A DNA stretch of 64,000 nt from positions 809,578 to 873,577 of the forward strand of contig NZ_LMQN01000015.1 of assembly GCF_001425355.1 (NCBI RefSeq), given 5' to 3'. Source of the stretch: Chryseobacterium sp. Leaf405 (GTDB lineage: Bacteria > Bacteroidota > Bacteroidia > Flavobacteriales > Weeksellaceae). The position numbers and the translations under genes are program-made. How positions within the stretch are numbered: position 1 is the first letter of the stretch; every line of letters begins with the position of its first letter. Of this stretch, positions 18,348-27,600 are shown in pieces. Below the pieces are notes generated by a model. The model was given only the letters and a program-made list of their open reading frames with translations, was not told the DNA's origin and did not search any database.

Positions 18348-18782
18348 TTAATCCCAATCGGCAGCGATAAACTTCATAGAAGTTCCTTTATTATCGGTCA
18401 ATGTCAGAAAATGACCTTCAATTGTATATTTCGTCATATTCTTAAAAATTCCGGAAAAATCATTTTCCAGTTTACTATCCGGACACATCTTTTCAGTACT
18501 CCTGATTTCTAATATTTTCATTTTACCACTTGCTTTAAACTGTGACCTGAAAAATATTTTGTTGCATCCCATAAAACCTGTTCCTTTAATTATTCCGTGC
18601 TCAATGGTTGAGGTCAAATCAATTTTAGCATTATTTTTAATTAAATTTGGTTTGCCATAATTTTTAAAAGAGACCATCAGCCATTCCCTTTGAAGACGAT
18701 AATTTTTCGCAGGAACGGAAGAGCAGTTCAGCATAAATCCCAAACATAAAACAGTGAAAACTGTAAGTATAATCTTGTTCAT
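18348..18782 (-). CDS. META/HslJ-like domain protein
   Basis: 144-residue exported protein with an N-terminal hydrophobic signal ending at a cysteine (FMLNCSS), probably a lipoprotein although the lipobox is poor. The core LQREWLMVSF, a GxxGCNKIF turn and RSTEKMCPDSKLENDF follow the META domain found in HslJ. META proteins are periplasmic or lipoproteins of unclear function linked to stress and antibiotic tolerance. I use the ATG at 18782, which begins the signal peptide, rather than the one four codons upstream. It is divergent from the S46 peptidase gene. Confidence 0.75.
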   Translation of the reverse strand: MNKIILTVFTVLCLGFMLNCSSVPAKNYRLQREWLMVSFKNYGKPNLIKNNAKIDLTSTIEHGIIKGTGFMGCNKIFFRSQFKASGKMKILEIRSTEKMCPDSKLENDFSGIFKNMTKYTIEGHFLTLTDNKGTSMKFIAADWD

Positions 18783-18869
18783 AATGCTCTCCAATCCATT
18801 TTCATACCATCACGGACATGAAACAGTAAAAAAATTAGTAAATTAGCGACACAAAAATTATTTTATAAA

Positions 18870-21068
18870 ATGAAAAGAATATTACTACTATTCACTTTCC
18901 TTTTAAGTTTTGCTCAAATGAGGGCAGACGAGGGAATGTGGCTATTAATGCTCGTAAAAAGACTTAATGGTGTAGATATGCAAAAAGAAGGTTTGCATCT
19001 TACGCCTGAAGAAATTTATTCTGTAAACAACTCAAGCTTAAAAGATGCTATCGTAAGTTTCGGTGGTTTCTGTACAGGAGAGATTGTTTCCAGCCAAGGT
19101 CTTATTTTCACAAACCATCACTGTGGTTACGGTGCGGTAGCGGCTGCTTCTACACCTGAAAAAGATTATTTAAAGAACGGATTCTGGGCAATGAAGCAAA
19201 AAGACGAATTCAACGCTAAAGATCTTTATGTAAGATTTTTGGTAAGAATGGATGATGCTACACAAAGAATCAATTCTAAATTAAACAACAGTATGACCGG
19301 AGAGCAGAGAAAAGCTGTGATCGATGCTGAAACTAAGGCAATTCAGTCTGAAAACTCTGAAAACGGGAAATATACTGTTGTTGTAAGAGATTTCTTCAAC
19401 GGAAACGAATTTTACTATTTCGTTTATCAGGATTATAAAGATATCAGATTGGTAGGTGCACCACCTTCATCATTAGGAAAATTTGGTGGTGATACAGATA
19501 ACTGGGAATGGCCGAGACACACTGCTGACTTTACTGTTTTCAGAGTATATGCTGATGCTGCAGGAAATCCTGCTGAGTTTGCGCCGACTAATATTCCTTT
19601 AAAGCCTAAACATTTCTTACCTGTTTCTCTTAAAGGAGTAAAACCAGGTGATTTCTCAATGATTTTAGGATATCCTGGAAGAACAAACCGTTATTTGACT
19701 TCTTTCGGAATCGAACAGATGGTTAATAAAGATTATCCGGCTTGGGTAGAAGCTTCTAAACAGGCAATGGATATTATGAAGAAATACATGGATAAGGATA
19801 AAGGAACTCAACTTAACTATGCTTCTCAATATGCTTCTGTAGCAAACTACTGGAAAAACAGACAGGGAACAATCGATGCTGTTGAAAAAAATGGCACGAT
19901 TACAGATAAGAAAAAACTTGAACAGACATTCCAGACTTGGGCAGATTCTTATAACTTGGGTGAATATTCAAGTGTTCTAGATGATATCCGTATTTATTAT
20001 CAGCAGACTTCTGACAGAAATGTTGAAAGAAACTATATGTCTCAGTTCTCAAGAAATTCTAAATACATCAGCCTTGCATTACAGGTAGGTTCTGTATTGA
20101 AGGCGTATGCTGCACAGGATATGAACGGAAGATTAGCAATGAAAACAAAAGTAGAAGCAGCGCTTAAAGCAGCTTACGAAAACTTCAACACACAATTAGA
20201 AGGCGAAATGCTAAGTGGAATGACAAAATTATACCAGTTGAGAGTAAAAAAAGATGTTGCCGGTGCTACAATCTTAGGAATTGATGCAGGACAAATTTCA
20301 AATATTGCTTACTCATCAATTTTTGCGACTAAAACTTCTGCGACCAACTTTATGTTGCATCCAGATGCTTTAAAATTAGATGCAGATCCACTTTGGAAAA
20401 TTGCAAACGGTATCGTTGCAGATCAAAAATTAAGCGCAGAAAGATTCTCTAAAGTAGATGACAACTTTGCTAAAAACAACAGAATGTTCTTAGCTGGTTT
20501 AATGAAAGCGATGCCCGAGAAAAAATTCTATCCGGATGCAAACTCTACCATGAGATTAACGTATGGAACAGTTGATAAATTACCTATCAGAGAAGATAGA
20601 AACTACTTCGGGGTTACTGATAACTATTATACTGATATGGCTGGTCTTGTTGGAAAATATAAGAAAAACGACGACGAGTTTGATCTTCCACAAAGAGTAA
20701 TTGACCTTTACAACTTAAAAGATTTCGGTCAGTATGCAGATGCAGCAGGTTATATGCCTGTAAACTTCTTGTCAAACAATGACATTACGGGTGGTAACTC
20801 AGGTTCTCCGGTAATTGATGCAGACGGAAACCTTATCGGTATCGCATTCGACGGAAACAGTGAAGCATTAAGCGGTGATATTGTTTTCGAACAGCAATGG
20901 CAGAAAACCATCAACGTAGACGTTCGTTTCGTTCTTTGGACAATCGATAAATACGCCGGAGCAAGAAGATTAATCGACGAGCTTCAGTTGGTAAGGGGTG
21001 AAAATACTCCTGCAGACACAAAAACAAAAATGCCTAAAGCAACATCTGCTAAAGGAAAAAGAAAATAA
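18870..21068 (+). CDS. S46 family dipeptidyl-peptidase, DPP7-type specificity pocket
   Basis: 732-residue periplasmic serine peptidase that removes N-terminal dipeptides, used by asaccharolytic Bacteroidota to harvest peptides. A signal peptide ends near FAQMRA. The catalytic histidine lies in TNHHCGYG (83-84), the aspartate probably in RHTADFTVFR, and the serine is S644 in GGNSGSPV. The S1 specificity residue, 18 after the serine, is G662 (FDGN), as in DPP7, not Arg as in the Asp/Glu-specific DPP11. Hydrophobic P1 is therefore predicted. Length matches the family. The chain ends in a Lys/Ala-rich tail. Confidence 0.93.
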   Translation: MKRILLLFTFLLSFAQMRADEGMWLLMLVKRLNGVDMQKEGLHLTPEEIYSVNNSSLKDAIVSFGGFCTGEIVSSQGLIFTNHHCGYGAVAAASTPEKDYLKNGFWAMKQKDEFNAKDLYVRFLVRMDDATQRINSKLNNSMTGEQRKAVIDAETKAIQSENSENGKYTVVVRDFFNGNEFYYFVYQDYKDIRLVGAPPSSLGKFGGDTDNWEWPRHTADFTVFRVYADAAGNPAEFAPTNIPLKPKHFLPVSLKGVKPGDFSMILGYPGRTNRYLTSFGIEQMVNKDYPAWVEASKQAMDIMKKYMDKDKGTQLNYASQYASVANYWKNRQGTIDAVEKNGTITDKKKLEQTFQTWADSYNLGEYSSVLDDIRIYYQQTSDRNVERNYMSQFSRNSKYISLALQVGSVLKAYAAQDMNGRLAMKTKVEAALKAAYENFNTQLEGEMLSGMTKLYQLRVKKDVAGATILGIDAGQISNIAYSSIFATKTSATNFMLHPDALKLDADPLWKIANGIVADQKLSAERFSKVDDNFAKNNRMFLAGLMKAMPEKKFYPDANSTMRLTYGTVDKLPIREDRNYFGVTDNYYTDMAGLVGKYKKNDDEFDLPQRVIDLYNLKDFGQYADAAGYMPVNFLSNNDITGGNSGSPVIDADGNLIGIAFDGNSEALSGDIVFEQQWQKTINVDVRFVLWTIDKYAGARRLIDELQLVRGENTPADTKTKMPKATSAKGKRK

Positions 21069-21087
21069 TCTTCATTGATATATTTTT

Positions 21088-21118
21088 AAAACCGTGAAAG
21101 TTTCTTTTGCGGTTTTTT
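21088..21118 (+). terminator. terminator of the S46 peptidase gene
   Basis: Stem AAAACCGTGAAAG / CTTTTGCGGTTTT with two G-U-type pairs, followed by a T run. Confidence 0.75.
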
Positions 21119-21123
21119 TATTT

Positions 21124-22659
21124 TTAAGCATTCCAAAACTCCCGATCCAGACTTCGATATTGTATTGCTTCCGAAACATGGTGTGACAAAATATTTTCAG
21201 ATTCTTCCAGATCAGCAATAGTTCTGGCTACTTTTAGAATGCGATCATATGCTCTTGCCGAAAGATTGAGTTTTTCCATTGCCATTTTGATGAGGTTGAA
21301 AGATGCTGCTTCAAGATCACAGAACTTTTCAATTTCTTTTGGACCAATCTGAGCATTATAACTGATTTTTAAGTCTTTATATCTTTCCTGCTGAATTTCA
21401 CGGGCAATTAAAACTCTTTTTCTAATCGCTTCACTTTTTTCACCCTTTCTTTTTTCTGTCAACTGCTCAAACTCAACTTTCTGAACTTCAATATGAATAT
21501 CAATTCGGTCTAAAAGCGGTCCCGAAAGTTTACTCATATACCGCTGCATTTCGTGGCTTGAAGAAGTATTATTGGGATCGTCGGGAAAAAATCCACTCGG
21601 ACTTGGGTTCATGGAAGCGACCAGCATAAAACTTGCAGGATAATTTACCGTAAATCTTGCTCTGGAAATAGTAACTTCACGATCTTCCAAAGGTTGTCTC
21701 ATGACTTCCAAAACTGTTCGTTTGAATTCGGGCATTTCATCCAAAAATAAAACTCCGTTATGAGCCAAAGAAATTTCGCCGGGTTGTGGGTAACTTCCGC
21801 CGCCAACTAGCGCCACGTCAGAGATTGTATGATGTGGCGACCTGTAGGGGCGTACCGTCATTAGACTTGTCTCCGTTCCCATCTTGCCTGCCACGGAATG
21901 TATTTTTGTGGTTTCCAAAGCTTCTTTCATTGTCAAAGGAGGCAAAATACTTGGAACTCTTTTTGCAAGCATTGTTTTTCCGCTTCCGGGAGGTCCGATT
22001 AGAATAATATTATGTCCGCCGGCCGCAGCAACTTCCATCGCTCTTTTTGCTGCTTCCTGACCTTTAACTTCAGAAAAATCAAATGGAAATTCATTAATTT
22101 TTTCCTGAAATTCTTTTCTGGTATCTATTTCTACTTTTTGAAGTGGCTTTCCTTCATTAAAAAAATCAATGACTTCTTTGATATTTTCAACGCCGTAGAC
22201 ATCCAAATTATTAACAATGGCTGCTTCTCTTGTATTTTGTTTTGGCAAAATAATTCCTTTAAAACCTTCTTCACGAGCCTGAATCGCAATTGGGAGAACA
22301 CCTCTTATCGGCTGTAATGTTCCGTCTAAAGAAAGTTCGCCCATAATAATATAATCCTTAACGTTCTCAGCCAAAATCTGATCTGAAGCAGCAAGAATTC
22401 CGATGGCAATGCTAAGATCGTAAGCAGCACCTTCTTTTCTGAGATCCGCCGGAGCCATATTAATGGTAATTTTCTTTCCCGGAATTTTATAGCCTACGTT
22501 TTTTAACGCGGCAGAAATCCTGTAACTGCTTTCTTTAATGGCATTATCGGGAAGCCCCACCAAATGGTATCCTACTCCACCTGTGTCTACATTGACTTCA
22601 ATTGTAATTGTCTGTGCTGCAACTCCATGAATTGCACTTCCATAAACTTTAATCAGCAT
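21124..22659 (-). CDS. YifB/ComM family AAA+ ATPase (Mg-chelatase-like)
   Basis: 511-residue cytosolic AAA+ protein. The N-terminal Lon-protease-like fold (about 1-170), the Mg-chelatase AAA+ domain with Walker A GPPGSGKT (222-229) and Walker B LFLDEMPEF, and the C-terminal Mg-chelatase helical domain (about 410-511) are in the usual order. ComM of this family is a hexameric branch-migration helicase that extends recombination tracts in natural transformation. With dprA nearby this hints at competence, although both genes are also conserved in species not known to take up DNA. Confidence 0.93.
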   Translation of the reverse strand: MLIKVYGSAIHGVAAQTITIEVNVDTGGVGYHLVGLPDNAIKESSYRISAALKNVGYKIPGKKITINMAPADLRKEGAAYDLSIAIGILAASDQILAENVKDYIIMGELSLDGTLQPIRGVLPIAIQAREEGFKGIILPKQNTREAAIVNNLDVYGVENIKEVIDFFNEGKPLQKVEIDTRKEFQEKINEFPFDFSEVKGQEAAKRAMEVAAAGGHNIILIGPPGSGKTMLAKRVPSILPPLTMKEALETTKIHSVAGKMGTETSLMTVRPYRSPHHTISDVALVGGGSYPQPGEISLAHNGVLFLDEMPEFKRTVLEVMRQPLEDREVTISRARFTVNYPASFMLVASMNPSPSGFFPDDPNNTSSSHEMQRYMSKLSGPLLDRIDIHIEVQKVEFEQLTEKRKGEKSEAIRKRVLIAREIQQERYKDLKISYNAQIGPKEIEKFCDLEAASFNLIKMAMEKLNLSARAYDRILKVARTIADLEESENILSHHVSEAIQYRSLDREFWNA

Positions 22660-22841
22660 TATTGTGTTTTGTGGTAAATGTAATTAATTTTAATGAATTG
22701 ATTTTTAAGCTGATATTCATTCAAAAAGTATAATGGGAAAATAATTTTTATTTACCTTTAGAAATTTTAAAAAAAATTTTATTGATTAAAATAAAATTGA
22801 AGAATTTTTACTTAAAATATCCGTTAAGATAAATTTCAATA

Positions 22842-22874
22842 TAAAAAACCGACGCAAAGAAAACTTTACGCCGG
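22842..22874 (-). terminator. terminator of the T9SS cargo gene
   Basis: On the minus strand CCGGCGTAAAG / CTTTGCGTCGG followed by six T, 51 bases past the stop at 22925. Confidence 0.8.
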
Positions 22875-22924
22875 GCAGATAAGTATTGAAAAAACTAAAA
22901 CCCACTATTGGACTTCAAAATGTT

Positions 22925-23893
22925 CTACTTTTTGATAAATTTATTTTTATATACTTTTCCTTCTACACTTTTCGAAACAACGAAATAATTTCCCGGAATT
23001 AGTTGACTAACATCAATTGCTTCAGAAAATTTATGATCTTTTTTCTGCATGATCAACTTTCCGGACATATCGATAACAGAAACTTCAGAATATTTTTTGT
23101 CAGATTCTTTTCCGATATAAAGGAACTGTGCTGTAGGATTTGGATATATTTTCAAATTATCGTCTTTTGCTTTTGTTTCTCCTGTTGAAAGGTTACTACA
23201 GAAACTAAACTCGCCAAAATTTAATTTAATAAACGCAAAATCACTCAACATCTCACATTGATCGGGACAGTATTCTGTGCATGCATAAAATCCGTAATGT
23301 CCAGACTGTGTTGCCGTATAAGAATCACCAGTTTCGCCATTGATAATGCAAGGTTCCGTCGGAGAAGGCGGATTGCTGCTTGGAACACATCTGAACCAAG
23401 TATGAACTCCATAAAGCGCAGGAAATCCGTCATTAAGCTGCACAGAAGCCCCGTTACAAACATTGTATTCACCGTTTACTTCTTCGAAAGTTCCCGGCTG
23501 GAAATCTGCCATCATAAAAGGAAGTCCATATGCATAACCATCTGCCATAATTGGCTCGCTTTGCGCTGTGCAATCTCCTTGTGTAACCTCAACTTTGAAG
23601 TAATACAGCATATCATCCGTTCCGTTGATCATTAAAGTTTGCGACGTTGCGCCCGAAATAGGAACCCATGGATTTGTATTCGGTGTCTGCCAGTCCCATT
23701 GCTGTTTGTACCACTGATAACTTGCGTAAGACTGCGTTGTGGAAAGCGTTTCAGATTCTGTATTACAGAATACCACTTTATCAGGAAACATGGTTCCCAA
23801 TCTTGGACTTGTAATAACCGGATTACATTCTTGTGCTTTTATATGTAAAAGACTTAACAGTAAAAAACTTAAAAAAATTAGTTTTGTTTTCAT
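22925..23893 (-). CDS. secreted protein with type IX secretion (type A) sorting domain
   Basis: 322-residue exported protein. A signal peptide (KTKLIFLSFLLLSLLHIKA) is followed by Cys-rich, Ig/PKD-like modules (pairs such as YASYQWYKQ and YYFKVEVTQGDC), and the last 75 residues form a T9SS type A sorting domain starting IYPNPTAQFLYIG and ending KVYKNKFIKK. It should be moved across the outer membrane by the type IX system. The first ATG at 23893 is chosen; a TTG two codons earlier is less likely. Ligand unknown. Its terminator is at 22842-22874. Confidence 0.88.
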   Translation of the reverse strand: MKTKLIFLSFLLLSLLHIKAQECNPVITSPRLGTMFPDKVVFCNTESETLSTTQSYASYQWYKQQWDWQTPNTNPWVPISGATSQTLMINGTDDMLYYFKVEVTQGDCTAQSEPIMADGYAYGLPFMMADFQPGTFEEVNGEYNVCNGASVQLNDGFPALYGVHTWFRCVPSSNPPSPTEPCIINGETGDSYTATQSGHYGFYACTEYCPDQCEMLSDFAFIKLNFGEFSFCSNLSTGETKAKDDNLKIYPNPTAQFLYIGKESDKKYSEVSVIDMSGKLIMQKKDHKFSEAIDVSQLIPGNYFVVSKSVEGKVYKNKFIKK

Positions 23894-23927
23894 ATTCAAT
23901 TTATTTTGTGATTTAATATTTTAAAAA

Positions 23928-25319
23928 TTAATCAAGAGACACTCTGATTCCGAATTTTAAATTGAAATTCAATGGCTTTTCTTTATAAATGGTATTTAAC
24001 GAACTGTTGTCATTAAAGTGATAGCCAATTCCCGGCTCTGCGTAAATCCCGATGTTTTTAATGATTTTCAATTGAAGACCAACGGCTCCGTTTACAGAAA
24101 CCTGAACCCGTTTTTCAATAATATTTTCTTTCGTTTCTTCTTTTACCGTCCCATCGACGATATATTGAGTTTTGATATATCCCGAAACAGCTTTCTCCAC
24201 TGTTCCACCACCAGTTATATACCCTGTGAAAGCTCCTTTTTGGATGACATTATAATTTACCTGAACCGGAATTCCAACATAATGAATGGTCTGCTCACTT
24301 CCGACAAAATTGGAACTGGTTCCGGAAGTCAGTTCCGAAGAAAGTTTTGTATAATTAATTCCCGTTCCGATTCCCCATCTCTTTCCTAGATTATAATAAA
24401 GAGAAGCACCAAAAGTGACCGGAGTTTTATGCTTCAGTTTAGCATCCACTTTTTTATCCTGATTCGCTAAAAGAATACTCATTAAAGGATCTTCACCCAT
24501 TTCTAAGTTCCACATTTCAGGAAGACTGTATGTTGTTCCGTTCAGTGTTGCATAACCTGGAAATTGTTCGGTTGAGTTTGCAGATGCATTTCCTGTAAGC
24601 AAACTGACCATCCATACTTTTTTGGATTTTTTATCAGTGATTTTTAGTTTTCCTTCTTCCAGTTTATCTTTCCATTCTTTTTCCTCTTTTGATAAAAGTT
24701 GATTTTCTTCTGATTCCTTTAATGCAGTAATAGTAATTTCTTCTTTTTGAATAGTATTTTGATTGTTTGATTTTTCAGACTGATTTTGATTCTGATCCAA
24801 TGTATTTAAAAAAGGATTATCAATCTGATTTCGAACCTTATTTACCATTTTATCGAAAGCTTCAGCTACAAAAATCTGGTTGGAGTTGTTGATTCCAATT
24901 GTATTTAGATTATTTCTTCGTTCGGAAGAATTTTCAAGAGCTGTGCCTGTTTTCTTTCCCGATAATTTCTGATGATTAGAAGATGTTTTTGAAGATTCGT
25001 ATTTATGATTATCAATAGGTTTGATGAGGTTTGATGCTTCATTTTCAAAATTAAAATCAAACATTTTTCCGACCATAAAGAATATGCCAAGAACAGCCGC
25101 AACTCCGGCAATGCGATAAAACAGAGATCTGTAACCTTTTGTAGAAGTTACTTTTTCCTTCGCTTTCAGATCGTTGGCCGCTAATCCAATTCCAACATCT
25201 TTTTTCTCTTCATCCTCCACAAAGAGTTCTTCCCGAATATTTTTCCACAATCCATCGGGAACATCTTCTGTGTGATCTTCCATTTTTCTGCGCAGATCAT
25301 TTAACCATTCATTATTCAT
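23928..25319 (-). CDS. putative anti-sigma factor with C-terminal beta-barrel-like domain
   Basis: 463-residue protein in an unusual arrangement. Residues 1-65 are polar and presumably cytosolic (MNNEWLNDLRRKMEDHTEDVP...), the region expected to hold a sigma factor. One transmembrane helix follows at about 68-87 (FYRIAGVAAVLGIFFMV), then a Ser/Asn/Gln-rich linker to about 250, then about 200 residues of amphipathic strands (FGASLYYNLGKRWGIGTGIN, GIYAEPGIGYHF, FNLKFGIRVSLD) like an OmpA/PorT-type barrel. Its start overlaps the ECF sigma gene by 8 bases. Role inferred from context; whether the barrel domain inserts in the outer membrane is open. Confidence 0.75.
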   Translation of the reverse strand: MNNEWLNDLRRKMEDHTEDVPDGLWKNIREELFVEDEEKKDVGIGLAANDLKAKEKVTSTKGYRSLFYRIAGVAAVLGIFFMVGKMFDFNFENEASNLIKPIDNHKYESSKTSSNHQKLSGKKTGTALENSSERRNNLNTIGINNSNQIFVAEAFDKMVNKVRNQIDNPFLNTLDQNQNQSEKSNNQNTIQKEEITITALKESEENQLLSKEEKEWKDKLEEGKLKITDKKSKKVWMVSLLTGNASANSTEQFPGYATLNGTTYSLPEMWNLEMGEDPLMSILLANQDKKVDAKLKHKTPVTFGASLYYNLGKRWGIGTGINYTKLSSELTSGTSSNFVGSEQTIHYVGIPVQVNYNVIQKGAFTGYITGGGTVEKAVSGYIKTQYIVDGTVKEETKENIIEKRVQVSVNGAVGLQLKIIKNIGIYAEPGIGYHFNDNSSLNTIYKEKPLNFNLKFGIRVSLD

Positions 25320-25878
25320 ATTGCGCTGTTTTTGACATTTTGTATTCCTTTATTTTCTTCACAAGCATTGCTTTTGCCCTGTGAAATTGTGATGCAGAAG
25401 AATTTTCTGCGATTTCCAGGATTTCCGCAATTTTTTTATGACTTTTCCTCTCAAAAACATAAAGATTAAAAACCGTCCGATAGCCATCAGGAAGAGCCCG
25501 GATCATTTCCATAATAGTTTGCTGAGAAATTTCTTCAAAATCTGGTTCTTCATCTTTTGTTTCATCAGGAATTTCAAAATCTTCTGAAACCGTTATTAAT
25601 GATTTATTTTGTTTAATATGTTTTAAAGATTCATTAACAACAATTCTTGTGATCCATGCTTTCAAAGAGCCATTTCCCCTGTATTCAAAAGAACTGATTG
25701 ATCGAAACATCTGCATAAAACTGTTTTGCAAAACATCATGAACATCCTCTTTATCAATAATATATCGAGAACAGACATAAGTAAGACTACCCGAATACAC
25801 TTCAAAAAGTTCTTTCCAGGCGGTTTCCTCCTTTTTCAAAAGGCGGTTTACCAAAATCTGCTCCTTCGTTTCTTCCAT
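25312..25878 (-). CDS. ECF-type RNA polymerase sigma factor
   Basis: 188-residue sigma-70 family member with region 2 (VHDVLQNSFMQMFRSISSFEYRGNGSLKAWI, about 46-77) and region 4 (ALPDGYRTVFNLYVFERKSHKKIAEILEIAENSSASQFHRAK, about 130-170), and no regions 1 or 3, as in extracytoplasmic-function factors. The downstream gene starts inside it (8-base overlap) and has an N-terminal cytosolic part and a membrane helix, as expected for a cognate anti-sigma. Its regulon cannot be told from this window; no promoter motif for it was recognised. Confidence 0.93.
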   Translation of the reverse strand: MEETKEQILVNRLLKKEETAWKELFEVYSGSLTYVCSRYIIDKEDVHDVLQNSFMQMFRSISSFEYRGNGSLKAWITRIVVNESLKHIKQNKSLITVSEDFEIPDETKDEEPDFEEISQQTIMEMIRALPDGYRTVFNLYVFERKSHKKIAEILEIAENSSASQFHRAKAMLVKKIKEYKMSKTAQYE

Positions 25879-25913
25879 TTATCTTCGAAACATCCTGCTA
25901 TTTATTGATTTAA

Positions 25914-25941
25914 ACAAAAAAGGCAGCCTCAATTTGAGGCT
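25914..25941 (-). terminator. terminator of DUF4840 gene
   Basis: Palindrome GCCTCAA A TTGAGGC with a T run after it on the minus strand. Confidence 0.7.
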
Positions 25942-25967
25942 TAACCTATTAACAAATAACCATTGTT

Positions 25968-26534
25968 TTAATATTTAACACTAACTGGGATATCATATTT
26001 TATGGTCTGATACGGATTTAACTCTACTCCGTCAACGGTTATTTTTTCTGCTTCAAGACCAAATCGTACCGACCAGTCGTAACCCACAAAGAACCCTTTC
26101 TGCTTTGTCGCTAACTTTACTACTGCATTTTTTACGACTCCTTCTATAGGAATCTGAAATGCTAATATTTTCGGTTCAAAAGTTAGTTCTATTACATTCT
26201 GATCCAGATTGATCTTTGATTTATAATTCAGTTTATATTCTATTTTTCCTAAATGTGCCAATGCGGTATCCGCTTTTACTGGATCGGTTATGATCGATTT
26301 TACAATTTCTCTCATGGGAAAATCTTTAAAAGTAATGATCGTATCTTTTGCCACAAAATCAATAATTTTTTCATTAATTTTCCCTCCTTGTGACGTTATC
26401 AGTCTTGCTTTGTAATTTCCGCTCATATCACTCAGCTTTACCGGAACTGGCTCATATCTGTCATCGTTACAAGATGTTAAAAGAAATGCAGTTATTGCAG
26501 CCATTAAAAAATTAAGTACCGTTAGTTTCTTCAT
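25968..26534 (-). CDS. DUF4840-like lipoprotein
   Basis: 188-residue lipoprotein with signal peptide and lipobox LLTSC, continuing NDDRYEPVPVKLSDMSGNYKA. The rest is beta-rich and has no catalytic motif. The opening and overall plan fit DUF4840, a family of Bacteroidota lipoproteins of unknown role; this label is from memory of the pattern. It is monocistronic, separated from the sigma factor by a terminator. Confidence 0.65.
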   Translation of the reverse strand: MKKLTVLNFLMAAITAFLLTSCNDDRYEPVPVKLSDMSGNYKARLITSQGGKINEKIIDFVAKDTIITFKDFPMREIVKSIITDPVKADTALAHLGKIEYKLNYKSKINLDQNVIELTFEPKILAFQIPIEGVVKNAVVKLATKQKGFFVGYDWSVRFGLEAEKITVDGVELNPYQTIKYDIPVSVKY

Positions 26535-26708
26535 TGTTTTTAATTTAGATTACACATAATTCATTGGAGTACTCATTTATATAAATCAGGTTTTATGAAA
26601 ATCTTGCACGAAAACTTGAAGAAAGTTTAAATAAAATTCATAACTAATTGATTTTAAAAAGAAAAAAATTCAGTTACTTAAAAGCATTTTCTATTTTCAT
26701 TATTTTAA

Positions 26709-26716
26709 TACATTTG
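26709..26716 (+). promoter_or_regulatory. -7 element for the zincin-csaA-exonuclease-sufT operon
   Basis: TACATTTG, an exact TAnnTTTG match, 18 bases before the ATG at 26734. No clear -33 element. Confidence 0.5.
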
Positions 26717-26733
26717 TTGAAAACATATTTAAG

Positions 26734-27243
26734 ATGAATTTCGAACAAATCAATCTGCACCTTGCTGCATACAAAGAAAACGATCAGATCATAGATGCTG
26801 CAAAGTTTTTATTATATTCTTTCGATCTGGAACATGATAATTTTGCAGGGTTTGGTTTCAGATCCGAACTTTCTGCAAATTCTTTGCTTTTAACAGCAGA
26901 AGGCGAACTGGGAAAACCACAAATGGTGATGATTCCGAAAAATTTATTTGATTTTGATCTGAATCTTGTTCTCAATGTGATAGCCCATGAAATGCTTCAT
27001 GTAAGACAAAAAGCTCCGGGACAGGTCATTGAAGATAAAAACGAAAGAGAGTTTCAGGCATATTATGAAATGCTTTTTCATAAAGTTTTTCCTCAAATTC
27101 CTAATCTTTCAAGCTTTTATAATAAATCTTTTGGAAATAAAGCGCTGGAATATTACAAAAGAATGGGAGAAAATTCGGATCTTCAAATAAAATATGCAGA
27201 ACAGAAAACAGAAGTAGAACAATTAATCAATTCTCTATCATGA
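26734..27243 (+). CDS. putative zinc-dependent protease-like protein (HEMLH motif)
   Basis: 169-residue cytosolic protein with no signal peptide. It carries HEMLH (HExxH, residues about 86-90) in a helix, followed by the acidic/aromatic segment EDKNEREFQAYYEML, which could supply the third metal ligand, as in zincins. I do not recognise the family and the protein is short for a full metalloprotease; the motif is only suggestive. It is first in a tight operon: its stop overlaps the start of csaA by 4 bases (ATGA). Function unknown. Confidence 0.6.
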   Translation: MNFEQINLHLAAYKENDQIIDAAKFLLYSFDLEHDNFAGFGFRSELSANSLLLTAEGELGKPQMVMIPKNLFDFDLNLVLNVIAHEMLHVRQKAPGQVIEDKNEREFQAYYEMLFHKVFPQIPNLSSFYNKSFGNKALEYYKRMGENSDLQIKYAEQKTEVEQLINSLS

Positions 27244-27587
27244 CAATAAAACCTGAAATCTCATGGGCAGATTTTGAAAAATTAGATATAAGAACAGGAA
27301 CAATTATTTCTGTAAACGATTTTGAAAAAGCAAGAAACCCTTCATATCAATTGGAAATAGATTTTGGAAATATAGGCATCAGAAAATCGTCTGCCCAGAT
27401 CACTTCATTATATCAAAAAGAAGAATTGATAGGCAAAAAGATTGTAGCGGTTGTTAATTTTCCTAAAAAGCAAATCGCCAATTTCTTCAGCGAATGCCTT
27501 GTATTAGGAGTTTATGGTGAAGATTCAAAAGATGTAACGTTATTAACGACTTCATTGCCCACAAAAAACGGAATGCAGGTCGGTTAA
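27240..27587 (+). CDS. csaA: CsaA-like tRNA-binding chaperone
   Basis: 115-residue OB-fold protein of the CsaA/MetRS-C type, which binds tRNA and has chaperone activity towards exported proteins. The opening FEKLDIRTGTIISVNDFEKARNPSYQLEIDFG and the later LIGKKIVAVVNFPKKQI are characteristic. Length is exactly that of the family. Second gene of the operon, translationally coupled to the zincin-like gene. Confidence 0.9.
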   Translation: MTIKPEISWADFEKLDIRTGTIISVNDFEKARNPSYQLEIDFGNIGIRKSSAQITSLYQKEELIGKKIVAVVNFPKKQIANFFSECLVLGVYGEDSKDVTLLTTSLPTKNGMQVG

Positions 27588-27600
27588 AATATAAAAACAA

